Below, piece after piece: positions 22,317 through 34,323 of a DNA stretch of 64,000 nucleotides; the first letter of the stretch is position 1, and each line of letters starts with the position of its first letter. Location of the stretch: positions 26,246,614 to 26,310,613 of the forward strand of contig OY855913.1 of NCBI GenBank assembly GCA_963693305.1, written 5' to 3'. The translations under genes and the position numbers were made by a program. This stretch comes from Meandrina meandrites. Lineage: Eukaryota > Cnidaria > Anthozoa > Scleractinia > Meandrinidae. The notes beneath the pieces are model-generated. The model was given only the letters and a program-made list of their open reading frames with translations, was not told the DNA's origin and did no database searches.

Positions 22317-22841
22317 GCACACTTAATTTGGGGAAAATTTTGGGGGCTATTTAAGATAATTTGCTTGCAATGTGTAATCATTTTGTCAGCCTTTTCAGCG
22401 TTGACCAGGTAGATCTAGATGTAAAAGTGAATTACAGCTCAAATTCGAACCCTGAATAGAATAAGTAAAATTTGGAATTGTAATTAGAGGGACATTAAAA
22501 GAATATGGCAAACACGTTTGTGTAATTTTTCCTTTTAAATTTTGACAGCACTTCAGATCATGAAAGGAGGCCCAACGTTTTCGGTTTACGTGCTAAAAGT
22601 TTGTAACCTCCCGGCTGAACACGTGATTTTTTTTTCCATTTTGTAATTCCATTGTGGCGCAATCTGGCCACATTAAGGTCAAGAGAAATCGCTTATTTTT
22701 ACCACAGTTCGTTGCATTTTTGTGGCGTGTAAAAACGTCTTTAAGACTGGCACTAATCAAAGGTTAAAAAAGCTTTTAAAAAAACAGTAAGTGCTTGTTT
22801 AAGTGTAAATTGTCAAAATTGAAACGAAAAGAATTGTTTTG
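22317..22841. other. 3' flank of the transporter gene
   Basis: AT-rich. Likely 3' UTR and spacer. No repeat recognised before the foldback element at 22842. Confidence 0.4.
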
Positions 22842-23268
22842 AAGAAATTAGCCATGTTCTAAGCGAGCAGGGGACTGGGTACGAACATATTTTCTCTTCG
22901 GTATAAACATTCAATATCAATTGATTTGAAAAATGGGGCACCTCATCTGAAAGAGCATCCAAAAATTAGTAAATTCACCAAATCTGACGGTTATTGGTTT
23001 AAACCCAAAGGCATGGTACACTTAGTATGGATTGGAGGGACGTACAGGCGTCCTCCAATCCCAATCCATACTAAGCTCTCTTATTTTAAAAGTGTACCAT
23101 GCCTTTGCGTTTAAACCAATAACCATCAAATTTGGTAAATTTTCTAATTTTTGGATGCTTTTTCAGATGACGTGCTCCATTTTCAATTCAATCGATACTG
23201 AATATTCGTACCAAGAAAAAATATGTTCGTACCCAGTCCCCTGCTCGTTTAGAACATGGCCAATTAGA
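22842..23268. repeat. Long foldback element, about 0.42 kb
   Basis: The left arm (to about 23031) and right arm (from about 23050) are inverted copies. Paired blocks include GCCATGTTCTAAGCGAGCAG with its complement at 23240-23260, and GGTTTAAACCCAAAGGCATG with its complement at 23095-23120. The ends are AATTAG-like. The arms are about 190 bp with scattered mismatches and the central loop is under 20 nt. There is no coding capacity. Confidence 0.85.
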
Positions 23269-23411
23269 AAACCAAGCAACGGCTGTTACATTTGTGGATG
23301 TTGCTATCTTTGTCGTTTTTTGCGTTACCATGGCAATCCCGATTGTTATAACACTGCGTTTTCTCGTTCTTTTTTCAAAAGGAGAAAGTTTTAAATCTCA
23401 CGTTGTTAATC

Positions 23412-23412
23412 C

Positions 23413-23457
<45 letters not shown>

Positions 23458-23460
23458 TAA
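23412..23460. repeat. (TAA)n microsatellite
   Basis: About 15 uninterrupted ATA/TAA units followed by a degenerate edge. Confidence 0.9.
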
Positions 23461-23544
23461 TAATGATAACTTTTTTTAAGTGTCTTGAACTAAACAATTA
23501 ATCGCTGTAGTTATTCGTGAACCCCTGTTGACCACGACAGTGAA

Positions 23545-23745
23545 GATGCAGGAGACGAGGCCTACGGTTTATCGTCCTTATCCGAGAAGACTAGAATATC
23601 TAACCATTTGCAGATTTTCATTCCAAAGGAAGCGCATTCTCCTCAGTTATTCAAAGACCCTGTGTGTTCGTTCGGTATGGGGCTCGATCCCGAGACCTTG
23701 CGCTATACTAACTAAGCTAACCGGTCGGCGGTCATCACAAACGGA
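23545..23745 (-). mobile_element. tRNA-like SINE (family 3), minus orientation
   Basis: The plus strand shows CCTACGGTTTATCGTCCTTA, CCGAGAAGACTAGAATATCT and AACCATTTGCAG. The complement of a tRNA-like head follows at 23681-23725 (GGGGCTCGATCCCGAGACC, CTAAGCTAACCGG). I recognise this arrangement as a common dispersed anthozoan repeat. The overlapping 124-codon frame is not a gene. Confidence 0.6.
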
Positions 23746-24480
23746 AAAAAACGTTAACTGTGTTCACATGCAAATTAGACATGGTCTCGTTTTTGGCATT
23801 TCTAACAAGGACCCACAAGGAGTTTCACTCGGGAATTTTCGAATTACGTTCAAGAAGAAAATCGTAACAATATTTTATGAAGAGAATACTTTCCTTCATT
23901 AAACTAGAAATCCAAGTTCAATAGGCCATCGCGACGACTTCAATATAAACGAGCAATAATCGTAGACTATATATCTGCGTTCGACTCATGCATCAAAGCA
24001 GTAGGTATGTACAGCGAATTTGTCTTGTATCGAGTTGTTGCAGAGAAGAAAAACACGCCATGAAAATGCGTGTCCCACGCTTGCGACATGCTGAATATTT
24101 CATCTTTCACAAGAAAAACGTTCATGGAAAATTTGGAGTTTTATTTGCGTTGGGCGGAAGGGGGCCTCGCAATATTGCTAAACACGCACACAAAACGCGG
24201 GCTTGTGGATGTGTTGGTACGTCAAGACAAAATCTCGTAGTTGATGACTTCCTAATTCTCATTACCTGTCTGAGTGATAATTTATGGATTGTTGTAAGGA
24301 GAAGTTGACGGTCGATCTGTATAGCGGCAATGCAGGCAGAAATCATTATTAAGAAGGCGCTTTTAAACGATTTAAAATAGCAAAAGAGTCAAAGCGATTT
24401 GGTTCCTTTTGGCGGTGAATCGAATTACCCACAACGGAGTTAAGATTTGCTGGACTTCACGAAAAAAAACACAACAGCAA
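23746..24480. other. Intergenic, upstream of oxygenase gene B
   Basis: No gene recognised. Short chance frames on both strands only. Confidence 0.4.
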
Positions 24481-24504
24481 TTACGTCACCGGTTTCTCGT
24501 GCAA

Positions 24505-24512
24505 TGACGTCA
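24505..24512. promoter_or_regulatory. Consensus CRE (TGACGTCA) upstream of gene B
   Basis: The palindromic CREB/ATF site TGACGTCA lies 98 bp before the start codon of gene B. A half-site-bearing TTACGTCA is at 24481-24488. The position suits a proximal promoter element. No equivalent was seen upstream of gene A. Confidence 0.4.
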
Positions 24513-24609
24513 ACGATATTTACTTAGATGCTTCAAACAACAAGAACTTCATCATTCGATCCTGATCGTTGAGAAAATCTACAACGCTGAGTTTTGCTGT
24601 CATAGTATC

Positions 24610-27600
24610 ATGGAAATTCCTCAGATCGATATTTCACCATTGATTAACGGTATGTATTGCACCAGCTAGTACATCATCTCGCCTCGCTTAGCTTCGCCAT
24701 TCTCGGTGTTAATTCGTAAATTTAAAATGCCATTATATTTTTTTAAGCGTTTGCAATGTACCGACAATGTAAAGGAATACAGAGTTTCGGCAAATAATGA
24801 AACGGTGGACTCTATTTTCCATAGCTTTTACCTGAGCTGAGTGATTGAATAATGGGTTTGGTGAAAAATGTCGGTGAACTGCAGATGGCATATTGTAATA
24901 CCACAAATCTCAGTATTCCAATTATTTGACCATTCGAAAGAAAGCAAACTAGAGCCGGCCGAAAAGCTTGGACCTGCATTTTGGGTCAAGTTCGCAACAG
25001 GATTTCTCATCAAAATAATTCGAATTCGAGTAATTTAAATTTCACAAGGTTTTCTTTATTCTGAAATCAGAAATGAATATGAAAGTGGTCGAGCCAACAA
25101 AATGAACAGCTCAGCATTTCACATCAAAATAATTTGAGTTGTCCGCAATTTAAACTTTTCGGCGTTTTCATCTTTATTCCGAAATCACAAATAACTGCCA
25201 ATGGTCCTTTATCCAAAGGTTCGCATACAGTTTATTGGGAAGACGTTTTTTTTTTCATTCGTCGCGAAGATTACGTTTTCAGGGAAAGATATTGCATGCC
25301 ACAAAGCAGATCGGTTAAATTTTAGCTAGATCCCGTTCGTAAAAAAAACTCTCAAAACGAATAACGTTTCACAGTATACAGATGATGGTACGGACTGAGT
25401 TTGATGCCATTATCATCAACCGTTCCTGGATCTCTTCAGGGACTAACTAATTGATAACGTCAGTTAGTTTCGAGGATGCCAACGGGAAACAGAGTTTAAG
25501 CCCATTGAAATAAGAAAAACATCCTCGCGCGCTCTTTTTCAATAGCTCATTGCTTTTGGATATGTTGGAAATTTCGCAGCTTTCGTTGTATTTTTTGGCA
25601 ACTCACACTCATACTTTGGTTCTTGTTTAACTATACACTGAACATTTTAGTGAAAGAGCATGTTTTAAGTTCACGGAGTATTGTCTACTTGCTCGCTTCG
25701 CTTCTTGGAAACTTTACTTGAATACCATTACCCACGACCATTTTACAGAAAGCAGAAAGAATTTTAAGCTTAGTTAATTACAGCCCAAAGAACGTTAATT
25801 AACAAAAGAAATGCATAACAATAAATAAAAAAATCTACAGCAAAGAGAAAGGGAACATGAACTTTCCAGAAATTACATTGACTTTCATATTCGGATAAGG
25901 TCAATACCTGAAAGGAATACAAAAACAACAGCGACAACATAAAAGAACTCCGTAACTACAATCTTTAAACTTTTTTGAAATACACCCGCAGCAGAAAATT
26001 AGCACAAGAAAGAATCCATCTGATTCAAAGCACGAAAAACGACTTAAAATCTCGCGCGAGTCGCGCGCGAGTGTACTCCTTGCTAAACCGCCTTTCCGGC
26101 AGTCTAATCCACTCCCATCCTTCAGTCACAGAAATTCGTCACTACTCTCCCGAACGTCTTGGAAATGAGAATATGTCACAATTTAAAATGCAGAGGACCA
26201 CCCAACGCTTGAATAAATGTCGTTGAAAGTTTCTTTCCGGGGAAGGCATGCGTGTACTAGAGTAGGACTGTAGAAGCCTAGTACTGCTTGTTGAAATATT
26301 GGCTATTTAAAAGTCTGCCTATCTTCATTCCCGTCGTACTAGCCTTGCAATTTAATTTCAAGAGGAGGGCGGTAGGCAGGCTGAAATAAACCTTTTAAGG
26401 TTCTTTTGTTAATTGCCTATTTCAGATCATGTGACAATTTTTTCTTTATCGATCTGAAAATAATTCATTCATTTCCACGTGGATTTTCTTGGAGAAATAA
26501 GTCTCAAAGGTAACATCACAGACCATCACATGATCTGAAACGAGACATCAAACAATGGAAGCTAAAACGGTCCTGATTATAATTAAAACCCAATTCCGGT
26601 CGTTCAAACGGCTTCGTGTGTGTAAATTTGTGTGGCTTTTAAACTCACTCAACTTATAATTAAGTCTATTGTTATCATGTTGAACCTGCAAACAGATGTT
26701 TCATTTCCTTGCCAGGCGGACTTGAAGACGTGCACTCCGTTATTTCACAAATTAAGAAGGTTTGTGAAGGAATCTCTTGTTTCTACATTACTGGTCACGG
26801 GATAGATGAGTCCTTGATGGGGGATGTAATGAAATGTGGAAAAGATTTTTTTGACCTGCCAATGGACAAGAAAGTAGCCATAAGCCTAAAGAGGAGCTCT
26901 GCATACCGTGGCTACATACAACAAGGTAATGACGTTGAATAGTTCTTGCCACGTAATTAGGAAATACAACAATTAATTTGTGAGCCATTGTTTATTGTGA
27001 TCCTGAGATTTTTGTTGGGTTTGGAGAGAAGGCGAATTGATTAGCACTTACCCAAGGCGATGCATCGAAATACTAAAACAAACAATGAAAGAAGAGAAGA
27101 AGAAAGAAATACTTTATTATAGTGTCAGTATTTAGCTTTTAAAAACTAATATGAGGACACTGTTTACATTAAAATATATCTAATCTAATGTAATCTAATG
27201 TATAAACTGCCGGTTGTGTATTCCTCATCAAACTACGACAGGCGCAAACCAAAGATATAACTTTACGCGCCATCTTAGGCTATTTTAAAAGTGAAAAATT
27301 AAGAAAGGAGATGTAGTAATTCTTCTGTGGGTATGTAAAAGAGGTTCAAGTGTCTATCAACATTATATGAAAGGGCTTCCTTTTCTGTCAAAAATGGTAT
27401 ATGAAAGGAAAAGGGTTTGGTCGTCTGGGCAAAGCACCTGTACGATACGATACGATACGATACATACTAATTATGCAACGCTTTCGAGTGGTATAAACGA
27501 ATACGATAACGATACGATAACTTTATTTAGACGCAGTTTTCCAATCAGCCATTTAAAATTATTATCAATTAACTACCTACCTACAGAACGAAATTCAAAA

Positions 27601-30327
27601 AAAGATTTCCAGATTTCTGGCAATGCCATCAAGTCCCTGTCCTAAACTTTCATCTCATTTTTGGCCGGGCACGGTAAATGCCTGATCGTCCTTCTTTAGT
27701 ACGCTTCGGTAGCAAATCAGATTCGTTTTGGCCTCGCCGTGGGTCAATATCCCTTGCTTTAATTTGTGCTTTTAATATTGTGTTCATTTTCAGGTTCCGA
27801 AATGACAGCAAGCAAAGTGGACGTCAAGGAAGGAATTTACTTTGGCCCAGATTCCAGGTCGGATGACTCGGATGTAGCAGCTCCCATGATGGGAACTAAT
27901 CAATTCCCGGATGAAAAAGAGTTACCCGGATTTGCGGCAACAATAAAAACTTACATGGACAAAATGTCATCGGTGGGGTGAGTATAGGAAGTAATATCTG
28001 ACTTTGAAACCGGTTACCGTAGACAGGGGAAGAGATCCCGAGTACGTGGTTGAGAGAGAATCTAATTAGCCTATTAATTTCTCTTGAGTGTAAAAGGTTG
28101 TTGACATTGGTGTAAGTTAAAACTGAATGACAACAAGGCAAACAAAAAAAATCTCGCATAAAAGTTACAAATGTGATATTAAACTTCATGCTCAGCCTGG
28201 CCTTGTGGACCTTTGAACAGCCAGGCCTTGTGTGGAATAATGCACTATGCCCAAGGACACAACAAGACGAGCCCGTGTATAGGTTCAAACTCGACTCTGA
28301 TGAAGAACCCATAATTTCACCTGCTTAGCATCTCTCGTTTTGAAGCTGCAACTGTGAACAAAACTGTTGAGACACAACGTTTTTCACTCCCCCCCCCCCC
28401 CCCCCACGCCTTTCTCAATGTTATTTTCAATCAAGAATCATCCCTTGAGTATAGGAGCAATCTTCAAAAACAACATTAAATGGGGGAAAGGGGGTGACAA
28501 AATTTGGATGTTTTTAGTTATGGCATTCAAGAGATTATACCAAACTGCTCGCCGCTAAACGTAAGCCTTTTCTGCCGTTATTTAGGCATGTCATGATGAG
28601 AGCTCTAGCTCTTGGTCTAGAATTGAACGACGATTACTTCCACGACAAATTCAACCCTCCCTTCCCCCTACTGGCTTTGTGGCACTACCCACCGGTCCCT
28701 GCAGACTCAGACTCATGGGGGGTGGGACCTCACACGGATTATGGCGTGCTGACGATACTAATGCAGGATGACGTAGGAGGACTACAGGTCGAGACAAGCA
28801 GTGGGGCCTGGGTCGATGTTCCTCCTATTCCAGGTAGAAACAGTTTTTATTTCTTTATCATGAAATCTCTTTGAGTCCACCTCAGTCCATGATAATTATT
28901 ACATTTACATTTACTTCGTTTCTTGTTCTGACAGGAGATAACGTTTTATTTGCGTAGGAAATGCAAACACACTTGAGCCCTAAAAAGGGAATGAAAGGTC
29001 CTTCCAAATATCGATTGCCATGAAAGAAATTGATTGTTTTTCTCCATTAGTTTGTACTTGAGACTTTTATGCTTCTGTTTAGCTGTATATCTCGTGTTTT
29101 ATCTTTGCATGTTACTAGCATTTTTTAATGTGTCGTCAAATGATGGCCTTTATGTCATAAATGTAAGACCTAGTTATTTTAGCAAAGGTTGGGCACTCTC
29201 CGTTTCTTTACTAAATGTTGTAACAAAAAATATTAATCTTACAATATGGGTTTTTCATTAATGTGTCTTTTATATGTTCTAGTTCAATTTCATCCTTGGT
29301 TCAAATTTTATTTTCCTTTGTTTCTGGGTATGGTATTCTATGATAATGAGTTTAAAACAAGGGAAAATAAAATTTGAACCAAGGATAAAATTGAACCACA
29401 ACAAGCTTAAATGTACTAGAAGAAATATGAGGATAAATTAAATAAATTTGTTTTAGTTGTTGAACGAAAGATAATGCGTTAATGTCGATATTATTATTAG
29501 TTACTACTGCTACTTCTATTATCCTGATATTTTGAGATAAACCAGGACAAACAAGTAGTGGTAGAAACATTCCTAGTCTCTTTGTGCTGATGAACCGCTA
29601 GACGTTACCTTCCTTACCTTTACTAGTCACGTGACAAGCGCCGCTGACGTTATCAGCTTTAGAGTTTCATTCGGGTCGCCCACTACCTCTCAGAACGAGT
29701 TACTTCATTGGTTCTTAAAACAATAGATAACAGGTCATAACAATGCCGCTAGCCCTGAATAACAATATAGGTAGTGTTTACAGCGGGCGAATGAAAATAG
29801 TGGTTTTAGAGAGGTAGTGTCTTACTGTTTCATTCCGATGTAAGCTGGTTATTTTTAAAAGCTTACAAATTTAAAAAAGAGTCTAAAAACGTTTTCAGTC
29901 AAATCTTTGTCTCACATCCCAGCATTATAGACTCTCCCAAATATTACGAATATGAGATCACCGTGTTGGGCGTGTCCGTACGTTTCAATTCTACAATAGA
30001 TACGATCAGATTGGATCAAATCCTTATTTCTCCCATTTTTCCTGCCTAGGAACATTTGTGGTCAACATTGGTGACGTGGTGGAGGCCTGGACCGAGGGAC
30101 AGTTTCGTGCCACAATGCACCGAGTTAAGAACTCAACATCAAAGCGTCGAATCTCGGCACCATTCTTTTTCCAACCGGGACTTGATTGCGTCATCAAACC
30201 CCTTGATGACGTCATAGCCACTGACAGCACTGGTAAACCTTTAAGCACAAGGCTAGCACTTAACAAGCCTTTTAAGTTTGGAGAGTATGTGTTGAATAAG
30301 TTTGAAAAATCGTATGGTAAGAGTTAG
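24610..30327 (+). CDS. 2-oxoglutarate/Fe(II) oxygenase, IPNS-like (gene B), five exons
   Basis: A 319-residue non-haem iron dioxygenase, paralogue of gene A. Exons: 24610-24649, 26716-26925, 27794-27977, 28586-28833 and 30050-30327. All introns are GT-AG with phases 1,1,2,1, the same as gene A. It starts MEIPQIDISPLING. The N-terminal domain has FYITGHGI and AYRGYIQQG. The beta-helix core has iron ligands His194 and Asp196 (WGVGPHTDYGVLT) and His251 (ATMHRV), plus the 2OG-binding Arg261-x-Ser263 (RISAPFF). It ends at a TAG after KSYGKS. All catalytic residues are present, so activity is expected: oxidation of an unknown small molecule with 2OG decarboxylation, probably cytosolic. Exons 1-2 are separated by 2 kb and exons 4-5 by 1.2 kb holding a hairpin repeat. 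No frameshift was seen. Confidence 0.92.
25003..25194 (+). repeat. Short direct repeat pair in intron 1 of gene B
   Basis: Two units of about 75 bp, 114 bp apart (25003-25077 and 25117-25194). They share CATCAAAATAATT, AATTTAAA, TTTCTTTATTC and TGAAATCA-type blocks. Confidence 0.5.
27436..27466 (+). repeat. (GATAC)n microsatellite in intron 2 of gene B
   Basis: Five tandem pentamers (ACGATACGATACGATACGAT), with related degenerate units near 27502-27520. Confidence 0.8.
29281..29395. repeat. Hairpin repeat in intron 4 of gene B
   Basis: The left arm (29281-29323) has TCCTTGGTTCAAATTTTATT. The right arm (29352-29395) has the complement AATAAAATTTGAACCAAGGA. The loop is about 28 nt and the arms about 43 bp with few mismatches. 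Confidence 0.85.
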
Positions 30328-31244
30328 GAAGTGAGTCCGATTTTTTCAGGATGAATCCCGCCGATCTCTCGAACCCTTGATTCCTCGAACTTCTCGAAAC
30401 GTAGCTTTCCCTTCCCTCGGTCGAATACTGTAATTTTATTTTGTTTTTAGGCTTGTATAATCATAGTCTATATCTCTTCTTTATTTTCTCTTACTCGAAG
30501 TATTAACTTCTACAGCTATTCTGCAAATCCGAAGTTAAAAAAAGGTGATGTACCTATGTATGTATGTACCCCCGATTTCTCGAGCTGATATTCGTTTCAA
30601 ATGAAGTTTCGAGGAATCAAGACTCCACTGTAAAGGCAAAATCACTGAATTCTGACTATTTCAAACAAACGGCATGTATTGCTAACTCAGCGTTTGACGA
30701 TATTCTTTTCTAAGAGTTTGTTCCCTGAATTGTGCTCACTATTCTCCATAACATCCAGCATTTAATTGGTCACTTCATGTTATAGTTTTGCAAAGGATGA
30801 CTAAGAAATGTACCAAGTTTTATAACGCCCATGAAAATCCATTATTTGTACTACTCAACTAAACCTTTTGTTTGAACAAGTTCTCACTGCCGTTGCTGTT
30901 GTGCTTCACAGCACCCTTCGCCAGGCCACCAAACACCGCTTATCAGGCGTCTGGCAAAGGCACGCTGCGTTGACTAAACTTATTCTATGGCTAGCTTCGC
31001 GAGTGAGCAAATCCTGCGCTGTGATTGGCTACCCGAGTAGGCGCGCTCTCTCGGGATTGCGCGCTGAGTCCCGGAAGAAAAAGGGTGTTCTTTATATTTA
31101 TATATAATAAATCCTTTATTGACCAAACGTGTTTGTTTAAGATGACTGGATGTTCTCCTCGTTCTTTTATTTATTATTTTCAGTTGCGTGTTTTTGGACT
31201 CGGTCCAAAAACACACAAAAATTAACTAGGGCAATTAATATCCA
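30328..31244. other. 3' flank of gene B
   Basis: Probable 3' UTR and spacer. An AATAAA at 31106-31111 is one possible polyadenylation signal, 780 nt past the stop. No exon seen. Confidence 0.35.
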
Positions 31245-32530
31245 CAGAAGTCCATAACTAGAAGTCTACATCTCTGGTAATAGGCTTTGAGATATGTCTT
31301 TCGCGTGTACCTCGCGCTCCTCGCGTGTAGGCTATTTTTAGAACAGCTTTGCCGCGAACAAGTAGCCAATCACGTTGAAGTATTTTTTAATTCGCGCCTT
31401 TGATTGGTTGAACAAATTTTTGAAGAAAAGCAGAACTGCAGAGGACGAGTGAACTCAAGCGAACGGCATTACGAAATTTCTGTTTGTTGGTCATCGTAAT
31501 TTCCGTTTTGTGAGGATTAAATCGTCCGGACAAGAATCATCAGGCCATCTTTCATCGATGACGATAGCATCGAAGTTGTAAAAATTCGGAGCATCCAAAT
31601 AAGCGAGAGGACCTCAGTGTTTTGGAGTCAGAATACGAAATGGCAGCGGGCAAGATAGACTAATTCCGAGTCAAATTCAAAATGCGAAGACACTAAAGAT
31701 TAATGGTACTCTCAAGATGAAGACAGGCATTAAGAGAGCAAGTGCATTTTGGCACAGGTTCGTTGCTATTTTGAGAAACAAAACCGTGGTCCCTGAAGCG
31801 CTCAACATCGAGCGCGGAATGAACAGAATGAAGTTTGATTCGTTTGAGAACAACATTCAGAGAAAACGACAAGTTTGGCGAGTTTCGCATGTTTTTGGAA
31901 TTATAAGGACGGCATGAAAACAAAAGACTGACTAAGGTAATGTACTTGTTTTAATATGAATAGAAATACGAGTTTAATTCATCGAACAATGATGATTTCA
32001 TTCACATCCGTCAAAAGTTTAATTCAAGTTGTGCTTCTCGGGCACTTCGCAGTGTGCAGCTATTGTGTTGTGTATGTTGTTCAGTATTTTAACACGAGGA
32101 TATGCTGTACAAAATAAAGACACACTTAAGTACTAAAAGTTTGGGGAACTTCTGTTCATAAATTCTCTCGTAAATTATAAAAAGTCGACCTGTTTGTTTT
32201 GTGAGTTTGTCTACTGAAACCCGGCGACGGGTTGCTTTTTCACTCGCCTTCAAATGCCACTGAACAGACGTTTGAAATCACTATCTACGATACTTCTTCT
32301 GTCGAAATGTAAGAATTAAAGAGAATGGCCTGTCAAGTGTTTTGATGTGATTTGATTTATTTCACCTGCCACTTTCCAAAATATTCGGCCGCAACTTAGA
32401 ACTCCAATCGTGTCGAAATAGTGGGTTACGTCATTTTCTCGCGAGACATCAGTTTCTAAAAATAGCCTACACGCGAAAGACATAGCACGCGCCCCAATAC
32501 CAGATGTAGACTTCTAGTTATGGACTTCTG
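31245..32530. mobile_element. hAT-like TIR element, about 1.29 kb, non-autonomous
   Basis: The ends are CAGAAGTCCATAACTAG and its complement CTAGTTATGGACTTCTG; the TIR runs about 29 bp. Both flanks read ATATCCA (31238-31244 and 32531-32537), a 7-bp duplication. CAG...CTG ends with 7-8 bp duplications fit hAT elements. A second inverted pair (CGCGTGTAGGCTATTTTTAG and its complement near 32452-32475) lies just inside. No transposase was recognised. Confidence 0.75.
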
Positions 32531-32566
32531 ATATCCAGCCACTTTGAACTTACGTTTGATCAATAA

Positions 32567-32798
32567 CTAAAGGGGCAGTCTCACCAAGATTCAGTGCTAC
32601 TTGAAAATCCAATGAAGGTGTTGGTATTAATTGGAAATCTACTAATAGTTGCCTAACCTTTTTAAAATGCACTGTACTGGTCACGAAAACTGGTGTGGCC
32701 ATTGATGGGTAGGAAAGAAATGGTCTAAAACTTGAATTATAATTCTAACATAGTTTGCACAAAACCTTAGAAGACCTCTCGTAATACTGCCCCTTTAA
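32567..32798. mobile_element. MITE with AAAGGGGCAGT ends
   Basis: Starts (C)TAAAGGGGCAGT and ends ACTGCCCCTTTAA. The element is about 232 bp. The right end has TTAA and the left CTAA, suggesting an original TTAA target with one change. Confidence 0.7.
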
Positions 32799-34087
32799 GT
32801 CATGACATCATCAAACTTTTCGACAGTGGTGTACGATATGTATTTCTAATTTAATTTTTGTCAGCTGTTGTAGTAGTTAATCAATAAACGATGCCTGATA
32901 ATGGCTAAACAGTTACAAAGTTGCAAACTTTCACCAACTTCATTTTCATTTTTCATTTTTCGGACCGTGGCTTTCTCACAGAAAAGAAAAACACTCTTTA
33001 ACAGAGTTCAAGAAATTGTGCACGACAAGATTGGTCAGATCAAGTTCATTACATCTCCATCAAGCACACGCCCTAGGTAACGCGCGTGTTTTATCTAGTT
33101 GTAACGCATGCGTCTAACTTTCGAACACTCGAGAATTGCGAGTAACATTCGGTTGCGCGTTGCTCCTCTCTATGCGCTTCTCCGATCCGTCGTGTTCTTT
33201 GAAAGTTGTAGCGTGTTTATATGCGGCTCAGCAATGTACTCGGGTGCATTAACTATTTCCTTATTAAAGAATAGACATTTATGTTGACGACTGCATCGTC
33301 CACAAGCGCTGGTCGGCCGGTCGGACTGGTGGTAATGCGGGAAAACAGGAAACCAACCGAACCGCGCACTATCAAACCCATAGCGCAAAGCGCACCGCGC
33401 ACGACCAATGAGCGACGCCTGGGGACAAGGTAAGTTAAGGAAAAAAGCACGAGGCAGATGTTGACGTTGCGTGTCAACTACGACGTTTTACCGATTAACT
33501 GATTCACTGATTCCTGCACACGAGCGAATTTAAAATCGCTCGTCACTTTCATACCTCTTACTTCGCGAGGGAAAGAGGACAACCGAGAAAAAACTTAATC
33601 CCACTGACACAAAGTGTATATATTAGCTCTGCATTTTATTAGTTATACCGCTCTTTCTTCCCCGTTAACGTACTTTTTAATTACAGTAGTAAAGCTTAAC
33701 GAACCCTTCTTCGAAATTCCTCCACACTTTCTTCGTCCTGGATACAATATAGTTTCGTTTTATGTTGCTAATGATCTTATAGCCATCTTACATCTCACAC
33801 TTCCTCTGAAGTAAAGCGAGGTGACTGGACTGCTAGCTAAGGGTCTTAGCACCGGCTAATAAGGGTCTTAGCACCGGCTAAACAATCAAACATTTTTATT
33901 TTTTATGTTGAATAAGCCAATCAAACTTTGCTCTTCAAGCAAAAATATTGAATGAAAATTTTTGAACCAGGGGCAGCTCCAACACAACATTGGATGAAAA
34001 TAACAATTTGTTTTGCGGGGGCTTTGAGTTGTTACAAGTTTTTAAAGGTTATTCAAGTTCCCTTGCTGGAAAGGACTACCCTAATGT
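32799..34087. other. Intergenic, downstream of the WD40 gene
   Basis: No exon recognised. A GC-richer patch at 33290-33430 is unexplained. A 21-bp direct duplication (GGGTCTTAGCACCGGCTAA) occurs at about 33839-33880. On the minus strand an AATAAA (plus 33895-33900) could serve the WD40 gene, 425 nt past its stop. Confidence 0.4.
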
Positions 34088-34278
34088 AACTTATTTTCAC
34101 GAGACTTAATTTTCGCGATTTTCAAACAATCGCGGAATTAAAGACCCGCGAAAACGCATTTTTAACGTTTTCTATAACGTATTTTGGGGATGGGGGGGCA
34201 AATCGCGAAATTTAAAGTCCCGTGAAAGATGCCAGTTCAGTCCTTTTTCGCGAAATTAAGTTCCCGCGAAAATAAGTA
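34088..34278. mobile_element. MITE with TTATTTTCGCG-type ends
   Basis: The left end has ACTTATTTTCACGAGACTTA and ATTTTCGCGA. The right end has the near complement (TCGCGAAATTAAGTTCCCGC, GAAAATAAGT). The interior repeats CGCGAAA and TTAAAG motifs. About 190 bp. Confidence 0.65.
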
Positions 34279-34323
34279 AGAATAAGGTAGGCCAACTCTA
34301 GGGTTTAAACAAGAATAAGATCA

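Noticed and set aside
23528..23902. 124-codon plus-strand frame as a gene
   Set aside because: It overlaps a dispersed tRNA-like SINE, and its first half is the usual antisense reading of that repeat.
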